A DNA stretch of 64,000 nucleotides from Aurantimonas sp. Leaf443 (lineage in GTDB: Bacteria > Pseudomonadota > Alphaproteobacteria > Rhizobiales > Rhizobiaceae): positions 1-64,000 of the forward strand of contig NZ_LMRD01000003.1 in NCBI RefSeq assembly GCF_001425575.1, read 5' to 3'. Positions 41,293 through 51,721 of this stretch are shown one piece after another. The notes beneath the pieces were generated by a model. It worked only from the letters and a program-made list of their open reading frames with translations, was not told where the DNA came from and made no database searches. How positions within the stretch are numbered: position 1 is the stretch's first letter; every line of letters begins with the position of its first letter. The translations under genes were made by a program, and so were the position numbers.

Positions 41293-42486
41293 GTGCGGAT
41301 GATCCATGACCATTGCGTCGTCGGCGGCGGCATCGTCGGCCTCGCCACGGCCCTGCGCCTCCTGGAGGCGCGGCCGGGCTCGGGCGTCGTTCTCCTGGAG
41401 AAGGAGGACCGGCTCGGCGCCCACCAGACCGGCCACAACAGCGGCGTCATCCATGCCGGCCTCTACTATCCGCCGGGCAGCCTCAAGGCCGAACTCTGCC
41501 GCAAGGGCGCGGAGGCGACCAAGGCCTTCTGCGCCGAGCACGCCATTCCCTTCGAGACCTGCGGCAAGCTCGTCGTCGCCACGACGCCCCGGGAGGTCGC
41601 GCGCATGGACGCGCTCCTGGAGCGCTCGCGCGCCAATGGCGTGGCCGTGCGCCGCATCGACGGCGACGAGCTCCTGCGGATCGAGCCGAACGTCACCGGC
41701 CTTGCCGCCCTCCTCGTGCCCTCCACCGGCATCGTCGACTATGCCGCCGTCTGCCGCGCGATGGGGGCGCAGATCGCGCGCCTCGGCGGCGAGATCCGGC
41801 TGCGCACGCGCGTCACGGCCATCGCCGAGACGGCGGGCGCGGTCGAGGTGGCGACGGAGGGCGGGAGCCTTCGCGCGCGCCGCCTCGTCGCCTGCGCCGG
41901 GCTGCAGTCGGACCGGCTCGCGGCGCTCGCGGGCCTTGCCGTCGACCACCGCATCGTGCCCTTCCGCGGCGAATACTACCGCCTCGCGCCGCGCCATGAC
42001 GCGGTGGTGCGCCATCTCATCTATCCCGTGCCCGATCCCGACCTGCCCTTTCTCGGCATCCATCTCACCCGCATGATCGACGGCTCGGTGACGGTCGGGC
42101 CGAACGCGGTGGTCGGCCTGGCTCGCGAGGGCTATGCCCGCCTCTCCGTGAATCTTCGCGACGCGGCGGAGATCGCCGCCTTTCCCGGCTTCTGGCGCAC
42201 GCTCGCCCGCTATCCCGGCTCAGCGGCGAGCGAGTTGCGCAACTCGCTGTCCAAGCGCGCCTATCTCGAAGCGTGCCGCAAATATTGCCCGGCGCTGGAA
42301 CTCTCCGATCTCCTGCCGCACCCCGCCGGCATCCGCGCGCAGGCCGTGCGGCGCGACGGCACGCTCGTCCACGACTTCGTCTTCGCGCAGACCGAGCGCA
42401 TGCTGCATGTCTGCAACGCGCCCTCCCCGGCCGCGACCTCGGCCCTGCCCATCGCCGACGCGATCCTCGCCCGTCTCGCGAAGTGA
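41293..42486 (+). CDS. lhgO: L-2-hydroxyglutarate oxidase / dehydrogenase (FAD-dependent)
   Basis: The protein has 397 residues from GTG 41293; ATG 41299 is equally possible behind GGGAGG. The FAD motif is CVVGGGIVGLATALRLLE, followed by the family-typical HQTGHNSGVIHAGLYYPPGSLKA. IVPFRGEYYRLAP and FLGIHLTRMIDGSVTVGPNAV match LhgO. It oxidises L-2-hydroxyglutarate to 2-oxoglutarate and passes electrons to the quinone pool at the membrane. It stands alone between regulators. Confidence 0.9.
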   Translation: MRMIHDHCVVGGGIVGLATALRLLEARPGSGVVLLEKEDRLGAHQTGHNSGVIHAGLYYPPGSLKAELCRKGAEATKAFCAEHAIPFETCGKLVVATTPREVARMDALLERSRANGVAVRRIDGDELLRIEPNVTGLAALLVPSTGIVDYAAVCRAMGAQIARLGGEIRLRTRVTAIAETAGAVEVATEGGSLRARRLVACAGLQSDRLAALAGLAVDHRIVPFRGEYYRLAPRHDAVVRHLIYPVPDPDLPFLGIHLTRMIDGSVTVGPNAVVGLAREGYARLSVNLRDAAEIAAFPGFWRTLARYPGSAASELRNSLSKRAYLEACRKYCPALELSDLLPHPAGIRAQAVRRDGTLVHDFVFAQTERMLHVCNAPSPAATSALPIADAILARLAK

Positions 42487-42640
42487 CCGCCCGCGCCGCT
42501 TGAACAGGGCCGCGCCGGCGTGGAATAAGGGGCCCTACCAACCGCGTCTTACCGTCGGGTCGCATGGCAGGCAGGCTCCCTCGTCCCCTCTTCCCCCGCG
42601 CCAGGCGCGCCGCGCCCGCGCCCGCGCGAAGAGACCGGGC

Positions 42641-45358
42641 ATGACGGCGCCCGAGACGCAAGCGCAGGGCGCCGATCCCGACCTCAGGCGCATCCGCCTC
42701 ATGCTGCAGCAGATGCCCGGCTTCGTGGCGCTGCTCGCCGGGCCCGACCACCGCTACGACTATGTCAACGACGCCTATGTCGAGATCGCCGGCCCGCGCG
42801 ACTATCTCGGCCGCACGGTGCGCGAAGTGCTGCCCGAGCTCGACGGCCAGGGCTTCTACGAGCTGCTCGACCGGGTCTATGCGAGCGGCGAGCCCTTCGT
42901 GGCCAGCGCTTTGCCGATCCTGATCGGGCCCGAGAAGGCCGAGCGCTTCATCGACTTCCTCTACGAGCCGATCCGCGACGCCGCAGGTTCGGTCACCGGC
43001 ATCTTCGTGGGCGGCTACGACGTCACCGAGCAGGTGATCCTGGCGCGCGAGGCGGAGGAGCGCGAGCGCGAGCTGCGCACCCTCACCGACGCCCTGCCCG
43101 TGCTCGTCGCCCATCTGGACGCGCAGGAGCGCTACCGCTTCGCCAACCGCGTCTACGACGACTGGTTTCCCGGCGGGCGGGCGAGCGTCCTCGGGCGGAC
43201 CGTGCGCGAGGTCGTGGGCGAGGCCGCCTATGGCGGGGTGCGCCCGCATGTGGAGGCCGCGCTCGCCGGACGCCACGTGCGCTTCGAGCAGGCCATGCCC
43301 TACGAGACGACCGAGGCGCGCCACGTCTCGGTCGATTACGTGCCGCGCGTCACCGCGCAAGGGGCCGTGGAGGGCTTCTACGCGCTGGTGCAGGATGTGA
43401 CCGCCGCCAAGCGCGCCGAGGCGGCGCTGCGCGAGAGCGAGGAGCGCTACCGCACGCTCTTCGGCGCCATCGACGTCGGCTTCTGCATCGTGGAGATGAA
43501 GTTCGACGGGCAGGGGCGCGCCGTCGACTACCGCCTCGCCGAGATCAACCCCGCCTTCGAGCGCCAGACCGGGCTCTACGGCGCGGCGGGCCGATGGGTG
43601 AGCGAGGCCGCGCCCGGCCTCGAGCGCCACTGGTTCGACCTCTATGGCGAGGTGGCGCGCAGCGGCCGTCCGATCCGCTTCGAGAACCATGCCGAGCCCT
43701 TCGGCCGCTGGTACGACGTGCACGCCTTCCGCACCGGCGCGCCCGAGCTGAACCGCGTCGCCATCCTCTTCAACGACATCACCGACCGGCGCCGCGCCGA
43801 GGACGGGCTGCGCGATCTCGCCGGCACGCTGGAAGGCGAGGTCGCCGCGCGCACGGCCGAGATCGACCGCATGTGGGCGACCGCGCCCGACCTCATGATG
43901 GTGCTCGACTTCGACGGCGTGGTGCGGCGCGTGAACCCGGCCTGGACGGCGCTGCTCGGCTACGCGCCGCAGGAGATCGTCGGCCATCCCCTCGCGCGCT
44001 TCGTGGCGCCGCAGGATCGCGGCCAGGCGCTCGGCGCCTTCGCGGCGGACGCGTCGGGCAGCGCGCGCGCCGAGAGCCGCTATCTCCACAAGGACGGCTC
44101 GCAGCGCTGGATCGCCTGGACGGCGGCGCCCGCCGGCGGCATGACCTATGCCACCGGCCGCGACATGACGCAGGAGCGCGAGCGCGCCGCCGAGCTCGAC
44201 CGCGCCCAGGAGGCGCTGCGCCAGTCGCAGAAGATGGAGGCCGTGGGCCAGCTCACCGGCGGCCTCGCGCACGACTTCAACAACCTCCTCGCCGGCATTT
44301 CCGGGAGCCTCGAGATGATCGAGACACGCATCGCGCAGGGGCGCGGCGAGGAGATCGGCCGCTACGTGGCCGGCGCGCAAGGGGCGGCGCGGCGCGCGGC
44401 CGCCCTCACCCACCGCCTCCTCGCCTTCTCGCGCCGCCAGACGCTGGAGCCCAAGCCCACCGACGTCGACCGGCTGGTCGCGGGGATGGAGGAGCTCGTG
44501 CGCCGCACCGTCGGCCCGCAGGTGAGCGTTTCCGTGGCCGTCACGCCCGGCCTCTGGCCGACGCTGGTCGACCCGAACCAGCTGGAGAACGCGCTCCTGA
44601 ACCTTTGCATCAACGCCCGCGACGCCATGCCGGACGGCGGGCGCATCGCCATCGAGACCGCCAATGTCTCGCTTTGCGAGCGCGAGGCGCGCGCGCGCGA
44701 CCTGCCCGCCGGCGACTACGTGAAGCTGCGCGTCTGCGACACCGGCACGGGCATGACCCCGGACGTGATGGCGCGCGCCTTCGACCCGTTCTTCACCACC
44801 AAGCCGATCGGCATGGGCACGGGGCTCGGCCTCTCGATGATCTACGGTTTCGCGCGCCAGTCCGGCGGGCAGGTGCGCATCGAATCGGCGCCGGGCAACG
44901 GCACCTGCGTCAACCTCACCCTGCCGCGCCACCATGGCGAGGCCGCGCCCGAGGCGGCGCCCGAGCCGGCCCGCGTAACGCGCGAGCCGACGCGCCGCAC
45001 CGTCCTCGTCGTCGACGACGAGCCGCTGGTGCGCATGCTGGTCGTGGACGTGGTGGAGGAGCTGGGCTACGCCGCGCTCGAGGCCGGGGACGGCCCGCAG
45101 GCGCTCGGCGTCCTGCGCGGCCCGGAGGCGATCGACCTCCTCGTCACCGATGTCGGCCTGCCCAACGGCATGAACGGGCGCCAGGTCGCCGACGCCGCCC
45201 GCGAGCTGCGCCCCGGCCTGAAGGTGCTCTTCGTCACCGGCTATGCCGAGACCTCGGTGCTCGCCGAGGGCGACCTCGACACGGGCATGCAGGTCGTCAC
45301 CAAGCCGTTCGACATGACCACCCTCGCCGCCCGCATCCGCACGATGACGGCGGGATAA
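42641..45358 (+). CDS. Hybrid sensor histidine kinase with multiple PAS domains and C-terminal receiver
   Basis: The protein has 905 residues and no membrane helix. PAS-like domains occupy about 15-135, 145-265, 275-390 and 420-530. The kinase core has VGQLTGGLAHDFNNLLAGI with His544, NALLNLCINARDAMPDGG as N-box and FDPFFTTKPIGMGTGLGLSM. A receiver follows from about 787 (VLVVDDEPLVRMLVVDV, Asp in LLVTDVGLPN near 836, Lys in VVTKPFD). The PAS array suggests a cytosolic sensor for light, redox or small ligands. No partner regulator is adjacent. Confidence 0.9.
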   Translation: MTAPETQAQGADPDLRRIRLMLQQMPGFVALLAGPDHRYDYVNDAYVEIAGPRDYLGRTVREVLPELDGQGFYELLDRVYASGEPFVASALPILIGPEKAERFIDFLYEPIRDAAGSVTGIFVGGYDVTEQVILAREAEERERELRTLTDALPVLVAHLDAQERYRFANRVYDDWFPGGRASVLGRTVREVVGEAAYGGVRPHVEAALAGRHVRFEQAMPYETTEARHVSVDYVPRVTAQGAVEGFYALVQDVTAAKRAEAALRESEERYRTLFGAIDVGFCIVEMKFDGQGRAVDYRLAEINPAFERQTGLYGAAGRWVSEAAPGLERHWFDLYGEVARSGRPIRFENHAEPFGRWYDVHAFRTGAPELNRVAILFNDITDRRRAEDGLRDLAGTLEGEVAARTAEIDRMWATAPDLMMVLDFDGVVRRVNPAWTALLGYAPQEIVGHPLARFVAPQDRGQALGAFAADASGSARAESRYLHKDGSQRWIAWTAAPAGGMTYATGRDMTQERERAAELDRAQEALRQSQKMEAVGQLTGGLAHDFNNLLAGISGSLEMIETRIAQGRGEEIGRYVAGAQGAARRAAALTHRLLAFSRRQTLEPKPTDVDRLVAGMEELVRRTVGPQVSVSVAVTPGLWPTLVDPNQLENALLNLCINARDAMPDGGRIAIETANVSLCEREARARDLPAGDYVKLRVCDTGTGMTPDVMARAFDPFFTTKPIGMGTGLGLSMIYGFARQSGGQVRIESAPGNGTCVNLTLPRHHGEAAPEAAPEPARVTREPTRRTVLVVDDEPLVRMLVVDVVEELGYAALEAGDGPQALGVLRGPEAIDLLVTDVGLPNGMNGRQVADAARELRPGLKVLFVTGYAETSVLAEGDLDTGMQVVTKPFDMTTLAARIRTMTAG

Positions 45359-45895
45359 GGGGCGGGCGGCCGGTCGGCGCGCCGCACGCGGGACGCGTGC
45401 CCTGGCCGCCGCCCTCCGCGACAGGCCGGGCGCCGCCGCTCCGGCGGGACGGGACGCGGCCAACCAGCCACCACAGGTTGTTCACGCCCGCGGGCGGAAG
45501 GGCGAAGGGCGAGCCGCCCCCGGATCGGCGCGGCGCGACCATGGCCGCCTCGGACCTCCTGCGCGCCGCGGCCCGGCCGGATCATAGTAATTCAAACTTA
45601 TCGTCTGCCGGACTGTCGTTTATTCCGCAACTTTCGGATGAAACTGAAAGACTTCTTTGCACGTTTTGAAGGCGTTCGAGCGGGTCTTCCGCGTTGTCAT
45701 GTCGCATTCATACTATGGAAATTCGTTTCAATCATAGTTTGTATCAGGACGACCTTTTCCGACCGGCATCATGACGATGACGACCCAACAACTAAGCTTG
45801 ACGACTAATCGGTTTTGCTTTGCAATGCCGGGCCGCAGCGGCGTCCGGGCACCGCTTCGCGCCGTGTCGCTGCCAGCTTCCACGCGAACCCGGTC
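45359..45895. other. Intergenic region with AT-rich promoter-like segment
   Basis: The first 220 bases are GC-rich without a gene. From 45580 to 45830 the sequence is much AT-richer than its surroundings. It holds an imperfect inverted repeat, ATACTATG (45710-45717) against CATAGTTTGTAT (45733 on). This is probably the control region of the GGDEF-EAL gene. No RNA gene was recognised. Confidence 0.45.
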
Positions 45896-47551
45896 ATGAT
45901 CCAGTCCCAGATCCGTCTCCGCTTCCGCCGTCTGGCCGAGAGCCTCCCCGACGCCGTGGTCATCGTCGACAAGGCCGGGCGCGTCCTGTTCTGGAACGCG
46001 GGCGCCGAAGCGCTTTTCGGCCATCGCACCAAGGAGGCCCGCGCGCTGCATTTCCTCGATCTCGCCGACCTGCGCGAGGGCGAGGCGGACGAGCCCTTCG
46101 CGACCGTGATGGACCGGCTCGCCGGCGCCTGGCGCAGGACCGAGGCGCGGACGCGCGGCGGCGAGCGCCGGCTTGTCGAACTGTCGCTCGCGCGCTGGCA
46201 GGCGGACGGGGTGCCCCTCTACGGCGCGATCTTCCGCGAGGTCTCCCATTGCTGCAGCGCGGACGCCGAGCCGCCCCTCGCGCTGTCCCGCGACGCGCTG
46301 ACGGGGCTCGCCGACCGCGCGGCGATGCGCCGGCTGCTCGAGGAGGCGCTGGCGCAGGGCGAGGTCGGCGTTCTCCTCGTCGATCTCGACGGGTTCAAGC
46401 TCGTCAACGACACGCTCGGCCATGCGGCGGGCGACGCGGTGCTGCGCGAGGCCGCCGCCCGCCTCCTCGGGGCCGTGCGCCTGCAGGACTGCGCCGCGCG
46501 CATCGGCGCCGACGAGTTCGTCGTGCTCCTGCCCGGCTGCTGCGAGGCCGAGCACGGCGCCGCCGTCGCCGCGCGCGTGGTGGCCGCGATGGAGATGCCC
46601 TTCTCGGTCGGGGAGCGCCTGGTGCATATCGGGGCGAGCGTCGGCCTCGCGCTGGCGCCGCTCCACGCCGGCGCCGCCGACGAGATCCTGCGCTGCGCGG
46701 ATCTGGCGGTCCGCAAGGCCAAGACCGGCGGGCGCCACCGCTACCGCCTCTACGATCCCTCGCTGCGCATCCCCGTGGCCGAGCGCCAGCGCTTCGTGCA
46801 CGAGTTCCATCGCGCTCTGGAGAACGAGGAATTCGTCCTCCACTACCAGCCGCAGCTGCGCCTGCGCGACCGCCGGCTCGTGGGCGCCGAGGCGCTGATC
46901 CGCTGGAACCACCCGACGCTCGGCCTTCTGCCGCCCGGCGCCTTCCTGCCCGCGCTCCTGTCCGGCCCCCACGCGGTGGCCATGAGCGACTGGGTGCTCG
47001 ACGCCGCCTGCCGCCAGGCCGTGACCTGGCTGGAGCGGGCGGGCCCCGAGTTCCGCATGGGCGTCAATGCCTGCCTGACGCGCCTTCGCTCGGGCGACAT
47101 CGCCGACACGACGCTGGAGCTTCTGGCCCGCCTCGGCCTGCCGGCGCGCAATCTCGAGCTGGAGATCACCGAAGACGCCGTCCTCTCGCGCGAGGAGGCC
47201 TCGCTCGCGGCCCTGCGCCAGCTGCGCCAGGCCGGGGTCGGCATCGCCTTCGACGATTTCGGCACCGGCTACGCCTCGCTCAGCCTGCTGGAGGACTTTC
47301 CCCTCACCCGCGTGAAGATCGACCGCTCCTTCGTGCAGAAACTGTCGAAGGCGCCGGACGTGCCGGTGGTGCGGGCCATCCTGCAGCTCGCCGCCGGCTT
47401 CGGGCTGGAGGTGATCGCCGAGGGCGTGGAGACGCAGGACCAGCTCGAGCGCCTGCGCCTCATGGGCTGCGCCGAAGGCCAGGGCTATCTCTTCGGCCGC
47501 CCCGTCCCGGCCCGCGACTTCGCCGACGCCTGGCTGCGCACCAGGGCCTGA
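45896..47551 (+). CDS. PAS-GGDEF-EAL protein, probable cyclic-di-GMP phosphodiesterase
   Basis: The protein has 551 residues from ATG 45896. A PAS domain lies at about 10-115 (LPDAVVIVDKAGRVLFWNAGAEALFGH). The GGDEF site reads GADEF (204-208), so cyclase activity is doubtful. The RxxD allosteric site is kept (RLQD, five residues before). The EAL domain starts at Glu332 (GAEALIRW) and keeps LEITEDAVL, FDDFGTGYASL, VKIDRSFV, AEGVET and EGQGYLFGRP, the set needed for c-di-GMP hydrolysis. It is probably a phosphodiesterase controlled by its PAS and degenerate GGDEF domains. Confidence 0.9.
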   Translation: MIQSQIRLRFRRLAESLPDAVVIVDKAGRVLFWNAGAEALFGHRTKEARALHFLDLADLREGEADEPFATVMDRLAGAWRRTEARTRGGERRLVELSLARWQADGVPLYGAIFREVSHCCSADAEPPLALSRDALTGLADRAAMRRLLEEALAQGEVGVLLVDLDGFKLVNDTLGHAAGDAVLREAAARLLGAVRLQDCAARIGADEFVVLLPGCCEAEHGAAVAARVVAAMEMPFSVGERLVHIGASVGLALAPLHAGAADEILRCADLAVRKAKTGGRHRYRLYDPSLRIPVAERQRFVHEFHRALENEEFVLHYQPQLRLRDRRLVGAEALIRWNHPTLGLLPPGAFLPALLSGPHAVAMSDWVLDAACRQAVTWLERAGPEFRMGVNACLTRLRSGDIADTTLELLARLGLPARNLELEITEDAVLSREEASLAALRQLRQAGVGIAFDDFGTGYASLSLLEDFPLTRVKIDRSFVQKLSKAPDVPVVRAILQLAAGFGLEVIAEGVETQDQLERLRLMGCAEGQGYLFGRPVPARDFADAWLRTRA

Positions 47552-48012
47552 GGGGCGACCGGGCGCCATGCTCACCCATGTGGTTCTCCATGGCGCCGTT
47601 GACCGCGGCGAAGTGGGTCGCATTCTGTCGCAGATCGGGGCCGCGATCCCCCGGGACACGTTCCCCGTCTTCCTCCACCGGTCGGAGCCGACGCGCCGCG
47701 AGGCGCAAGCGAGAATGCCGGTCCCGGCCTGACGACGGGTTCCCCCGGCGGTGTTCGCTCGAAAAGCTCCCGCGCCCCGAAGCCGAGCGCAGAACGCTCT
47801 GCGTGCCGAGCCCGGCACGGCCGCGCCCTTGCCGTCCGATTCAACCCTGAAAGCGCGCGAGGCGGCGGGGGACAACAACCCGGCATCGGCGCCCCGGCAA
47901 AGGTCTTATCGAGACGACAATATCAACGGTATGATCTGACGTCCCATATTGAATGTTCGTCTTATCAATTCAGCCTAAAGGTTCGGCCACAGGATTTTCC
48001 GAGGGACGAATC
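47552..48012. other. Intergenic region before the first chemoreceptor gene
   Basis: No gene is supported. The segment 47900-47990 is AT-richer and probably contains the promoter of the chemoreceptor gene, which has AGGGACG before its ATG. No clear -35/-10 pair or known motif was found. Confidence 0.4.
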
Positions 48013-49590
48013 ATGAAGATATCCCACTCTCTCGCCGCGTTCGGCGTGGTCGTCGCGGTCAGTTTCGCCGGCGCGATCGCACTTCAGGCGGTTGCGCTGC
48101 AGGCCCTTCGCATCAACGGTCCCGCCTACGAGACGATCGTCGCCGGCAAGGACGTGATCGCCGACACGGCGCCGCCCCCGCTCTACGTCGTCGAGGCCTA
48201 TGCCCTGGCACTGGAGGCGACGGGCAACCGCGAGCCCCTGGACGTGGACCCGACGAAGCTCGAGGGCCTGCGCGCCGCCTATGCCGCGCGGCTCGCCCAC
48301 TGGTCCCGCTCGACCCTTCCCGCCGAACTGAAAACCGCGCTCGAGGACGATGTCGGGCGCAGCGGTGCCGCGTTCTGGTCGCGCCTCGACGCGCTTCTCT
48401 CCGGCCTCGGGACGCAGAGCGAGGAACGCAGGCGCGCCGAGACGGCGGCGCTGCAGGACGCGTTCCACGCGCACGACACGGCCGTGCGCGCCTTCGTGGA
48501 GCGGTCCGCCGCCTTCCTGCAGGCGCAGGAGCGCGAGGCCGCCCGGCGCAGCGCCCTCTTCAACCGGCTGTGCCTCGCGGCGGGACTGGCCTCCTTCGTC
48601 CTTCTCGTCGCCGGTCTGATCTGGTTCCACCGCCGGGCCGTGCGCCCCCTCGGCCTCACCGTGCGGCAGATGGAGACTCTGGCGAACGGCGATTTCCGGC
48701 AGGAGACGCTGGGCGTTCACCGGCCCGACGAGATCGGCAGCCTCTCGCGCTCGATGGAGAGGATGCGCACCACGATCTCCGCCTCGCTCGCCGTCATCAA
48801 GCGCTCCGCCGATCAGGTGAGCGGCGGATCGGGCCAGTCGGCCGACACGGCCGAGCAGCTGTCGTCGGGCTCCTCCGAGCAGGCCGCGGCCTCCGAACAG
48901 GCCTCGGCCGCCATGGAGGAGATGACCGCCAATATCCGCCAGAACGCCGACAACGCCGCCCAGACCCGGACGATGGCGCAGCTCGCCAATGCCAGCGCGG
49001 AGAAGTCCGGCCTCGCCGTCACGAGCGCGGTCGAGGCCATGCGCACCATCATGGACCGCATCCGGGTGGTCGAGGAGATCGCCCGCCAGACCGATCTCCT
49101 GGCGCTGAACGCGGCCATCGAGGCGGCCCGCGCCGGCGGTCACGGCAAGGGTTTCGCGGTGGTGGCGGCGGAGGTCCGCAAGCTCGCCGAGCGCTCCCGC
49201 CGCGCCGCGCAGGACATCGCCGACCTTTCGGGCTCGACGCTCGCCGCCTCCGAGGAGGCGGGCCGCATGCTGACGGCCCTCGTCCCCGAGATAAGGCGCA
49301 CGGCCGAACTCGTCTCGGAAATCTCCTCGGCCTGCCGCGAACAGACGGTCGGGGTCGAGCAGATCAACCAGGCCATCCAGCAGCTCGACCAGGTGACGCA
49401 GGCCAATGCGGGCGCCGCCAACGAGATGGCCGCGACCTCCGAGCAGCTCTCGACGGAGGCGCGGCACCTGAACCACCAGATCGGCGGCTTCCGCCTCGGT
49501 TCGGGAGACGCGGGCGCCCCGGCCCGGTCCGCCGATGCGGCGCCGGGCCTGCGAGGCGCACGGAACGCGGCGATGGCGCAGGCCGCCTGA
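48013..49590 (+). CDS. Methyl-accepting chemotaxis protein with short periplasmic domain
   Basis: The protein has 525 residues from ATG 48013. A first helix is at about 5-30 and a second at about 182-205 ([20 protein letters not shown]), enclosing a helical periplasmic sensor. HAMP follows ([21 protein letters not shown]). The signalling tip is [41 protein letters not shown], which binds CheA/CheW. No CheR-binding pentapeptide is seen at the C-terminus. The ligand is unknown. Confidence 0.9.
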   Translation: MKISHSLAAFGVVVAVSFAGAIALQAVALQALRINGPAYETIVAGKDVIADTAPPPLYVVEAYALALEATGNREPLDVDPTKLEGLRAAYAARLAHWSRSTLPAELKTALEDDVGRSGAAFWSRLDALLSGLGTQSEERRRAETAALQDAFHAHDTAVRAFVERSAAFLQAQEREAARRSALFNRLCLAAGLASFVLLVAGLIWFHRRAVRPLGLTVRQMETLANGDFRQETLGVHRPDEIGSLSRSMERMRTTISASLAVIKRSADQVSGGSGQSADTAEQLSSGSSEQAAASEQASAAMEEMTANIRQNADNAAQTRTMAQLANASAEKSGLAVTSAVEAMRTIMDRIRVVEEIARQTDLLALNAAIEAARAGGHGKGFAVVAAEVRKLAERSRRAAQDIADLSGSTLAASEEAGRMLTALVPEIRRTAELVSEISSACREQTVGVEQINQAIQQLDQVTQANAGAANEMAATSEQLSTEARHLNHQIGGFRLGSGDAGAPARSADAAPGLRGARNAAMAQAA

Positions 49591-49749
49591 TCGCGGGCGT
49601 CCCCTTGGCTCGGCGCCATGGGACCCCCTGGCGACCGGCCTTCAGGATCGGTCAACCCTTCCCCGCAATTCCCGCCCTGCGTGTGGCGTGATCCCGCTTC
49701 CTTAAGGACTTCCCGCTAGGGTCCGGGGGCTCACGAAGAGGGTGTTGCC

Positions 49750-51717
49750 ATGCGGATGACGATCAAGAGGCGCCTTGCCGCCGGTTTCGGCGCGGTCCTG
49801 GCGCTTTCGGCGGCGGCGGGCGTCTACGGCGTCGTCAGCCTCGGCACGGTCAACGCGCAGCTCTCGGCCTTCGTCGAAAAGCCCTATGCGCAGACGCGCC
49901 TGTCCGGCGGTTTCTATTCCGACGTGCAGGGCCTGCGCGTCCTCATGAACGGGCTCATCCACGACACGGGCGCGGCCGGGCAGGCGGAAGGGCGCCAGAG
50001 GCTCGACGCGGCGGTGGAGAAGATCCGGGGCGACCTCAAGCGCTTCCAGGCCAATTCCGAGGCGCAGGACGCCGCCCAGCAGGCCGAGATCCAGGCGATG
50101 GAAAAGGCGCTGACCATGTGGCGCCAGAAGGCGCTCTTCGCCCTCAACCTCGCCGCCAAGGCCAAGAGCAACAGCGAGAGCGCCTTCTTCGGCCGCGAGC
50201 TCGACCCCTCGGCCGAGAAGATCGGCGCGGTCCTCGCCGCCGCCGAGAAGAGCGCCGCGCAAACCGGCGACGAGGCGCTCGCGCGCGCCTCGATCACGGT
50301 CCAGGCCCGCCTGTCGCAGCTCCTCTTCCAGGTCAGCGCCTTCTCGCGCAGCGGCGAGCCGACGGCCAAGGCCAAGCTCGCCAAGCGCATCGCCGAACTC
50401 GACAAGCTGACGGCCGCCTTCGCCGCGACGCTGACCGGAACGCCCGGCACCGCCGCCGGCGAGGCGGCCGTCGTCACCGACGGCTGGAAGACGATGCGCC
50501 TGGCCGTCCGCTCTTTCCTGGAGCGCGACGGCTCCACGCTCTCGGCCGCCTCCGTCATCGAGACGACCGAGATGCAGCCGCTCGTCATGGGCATGACGCA
50601 GTCGATCGACCGGCTGGTGGCGATCGAGGCCGCCCATGGCAGCGCCATGCAGGAGACGGCGGACGCCGTCTTCTCCAGGACCCGGCTCGGCCTCGTCGGC
50701 ATCGTTCTGGCCGCGACGCTTCTCGGCACGCTGGCGGCGGCCTCGATCGCCCGCTCCATCGGCGGCGGCCTGAAGCTCCTCGGCACCCATGTCGCGCGGA
50801 TCGGCACGGGCGACATCTCCAGCCCCCTCGCCCATACGCGCCGCGACGAGATCGGCGACCTTCTCGACCAGCTCGGCGCCATGCGCGCGACGCTCGCCGA
50901 CATCGTTGCCGGGCTCCTGCGCTCCTCCGGCGAGGTTGCCTCGGGTGCCGCCCTTTCGGCCACCACCGCCGAGCAGCTCTCGGAAGGCTCCGGCCAGCAG
51001 GCGACCGCCACCGGCCAGGCCTCGGCCGCCGTCGAGGAGATGACGGCGAATGTGCGCCAGAACGCCGACAACGCCGCCCAGACCGAAACGATCGCCGGCG
51101 ATCTCAGCGCCGCCGCGCAGAAGAGCGGGGAGGCGGTCGCCGAGTCCGTCTCGGCCATGCGCGAGATCGCCGAGAAGATCACCATCGTGCAGGAGATCGC
51201 CCGCCAGACCGACCTCCTGGCGTTGAATGCGGCCATAGAGGCGGCGCGCGCCGGCAGCCACGGCAAGGGTTTCGCGGTGGTGGCCTCCGAGGTGCGAAAG
51301 CTCGCCGAACGCTCCGCGCTCGCCGCCGCCGAGATCGGCACCCTGTCGGTCCGGACGCTGGACGCCTCGCGCAAGGCGGGCGAGCGGCTGGAGGGGCTGA
51401 TCCCGAACGTGCGCCGCACCGCCGAGCTCGTCTCGGAGATCTCGGCGGCCTGCCGCGAGCAGGCGGTCGGCATCGAGCAGATCAACCAGTCGATCCAGCG
51501 CCTCGACCAGGTGACCCATTCCAACGAGGCGGCCGCCGGCTCGATGTCGGCGACCGCCGACGAGCTCGCCCGCGAGGCGAGCGCCCTGCGCGAGCGCGCC
51601 GACTTCTTCAAGCTGGAGACCCGCCCCGCCACCGCCGCCGAGGCGGCGCCGGCAAGCGCGGCGCCCTCGGCCCTGCCCGCCCCCGTGGAGGAGATCGCGC
51701 GCCGCCGCGCGGCCTGA
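49750..51717 (+). CDS. Methyl-accepting chemotaxis protein with large periplasmic domain
   Basis: The protein has 655 residues. An N-terminal helix ([25 protein letters not shown]) and a second at about 310-335 ([23 protein letters not shown]) bracket a helical sensor of about 280 residues. HAMP and the conserved tip follow ([41 protein letters not shown]). Its cytoplasmic part is close to that of the preceding receptor, so the two are likely paralogues with different sensors. It converges with repC, stops 4 bases apart. Confidence 0.92.
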   Translation: MRMTIKRRLAAGFGAVLALSAAAGVYGVVSLGTVNAQLSAFVEKPYAQTRLSGGFYSDVQGLRVLMNGLIHDTGAAGQAEGRQRLDAAVEKIRGDLKRFQANSEAQDAAQQAEIQAMEKALTMWRQKALFALNLAAKAKSNSESAFFGRELDPSAEKIGAVLAAAEKSAAQTGDEALARASITVQARLSQLLFQVSAFSRSGEPTAKAKLAKRIAELDKLTAAFAATLTGTPGTAAGEAAVVTDGWKTMRLAVRSFLERDGSTLSAASVIETTEMQPLVMGMTQSIDRLVAIEAAHGSAMQETADAVFSRTRLGLVGIVLAATLLGTLAAASIARSIGGGLKLLGTHVARIGTGDISSPLAHTRRDEIGDLLDQLGAMRATLADIVAGLLRSSGEVASGAALSATTAEQLSEGSGQQATATGQASAAVEEMTANVRQNADNAAQTETIAGDLSAAAQKSGEAVAESVSAMREIAEKITIVQEIARQTDLLALNAAIEAARAGSHGKGFAVVASEVRKLAERSALAAAEIGTLSVRTLDASRKAGERLEGLIPNVRRTAELVSEISAACREQAVGIEQINQSIQRLDQVTHSNEAAAGSMSATADELAREASALRERADFFKLETRPATAAEAAPASAAPSALPAPVEEIARRRAA

Positions 51718-51721
51718 CCGC

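Noticed and set aside
42065-45463. Very long minus-strand open frame (1132 codons) opposite lhgO and the hybrid kinase
   Set aside because: Its translation is Arg/Gly/Ala/His-rich without domains, and the plus strand encodes clear enzyme and kinase motifs. It is an antisense shadow of high GC.
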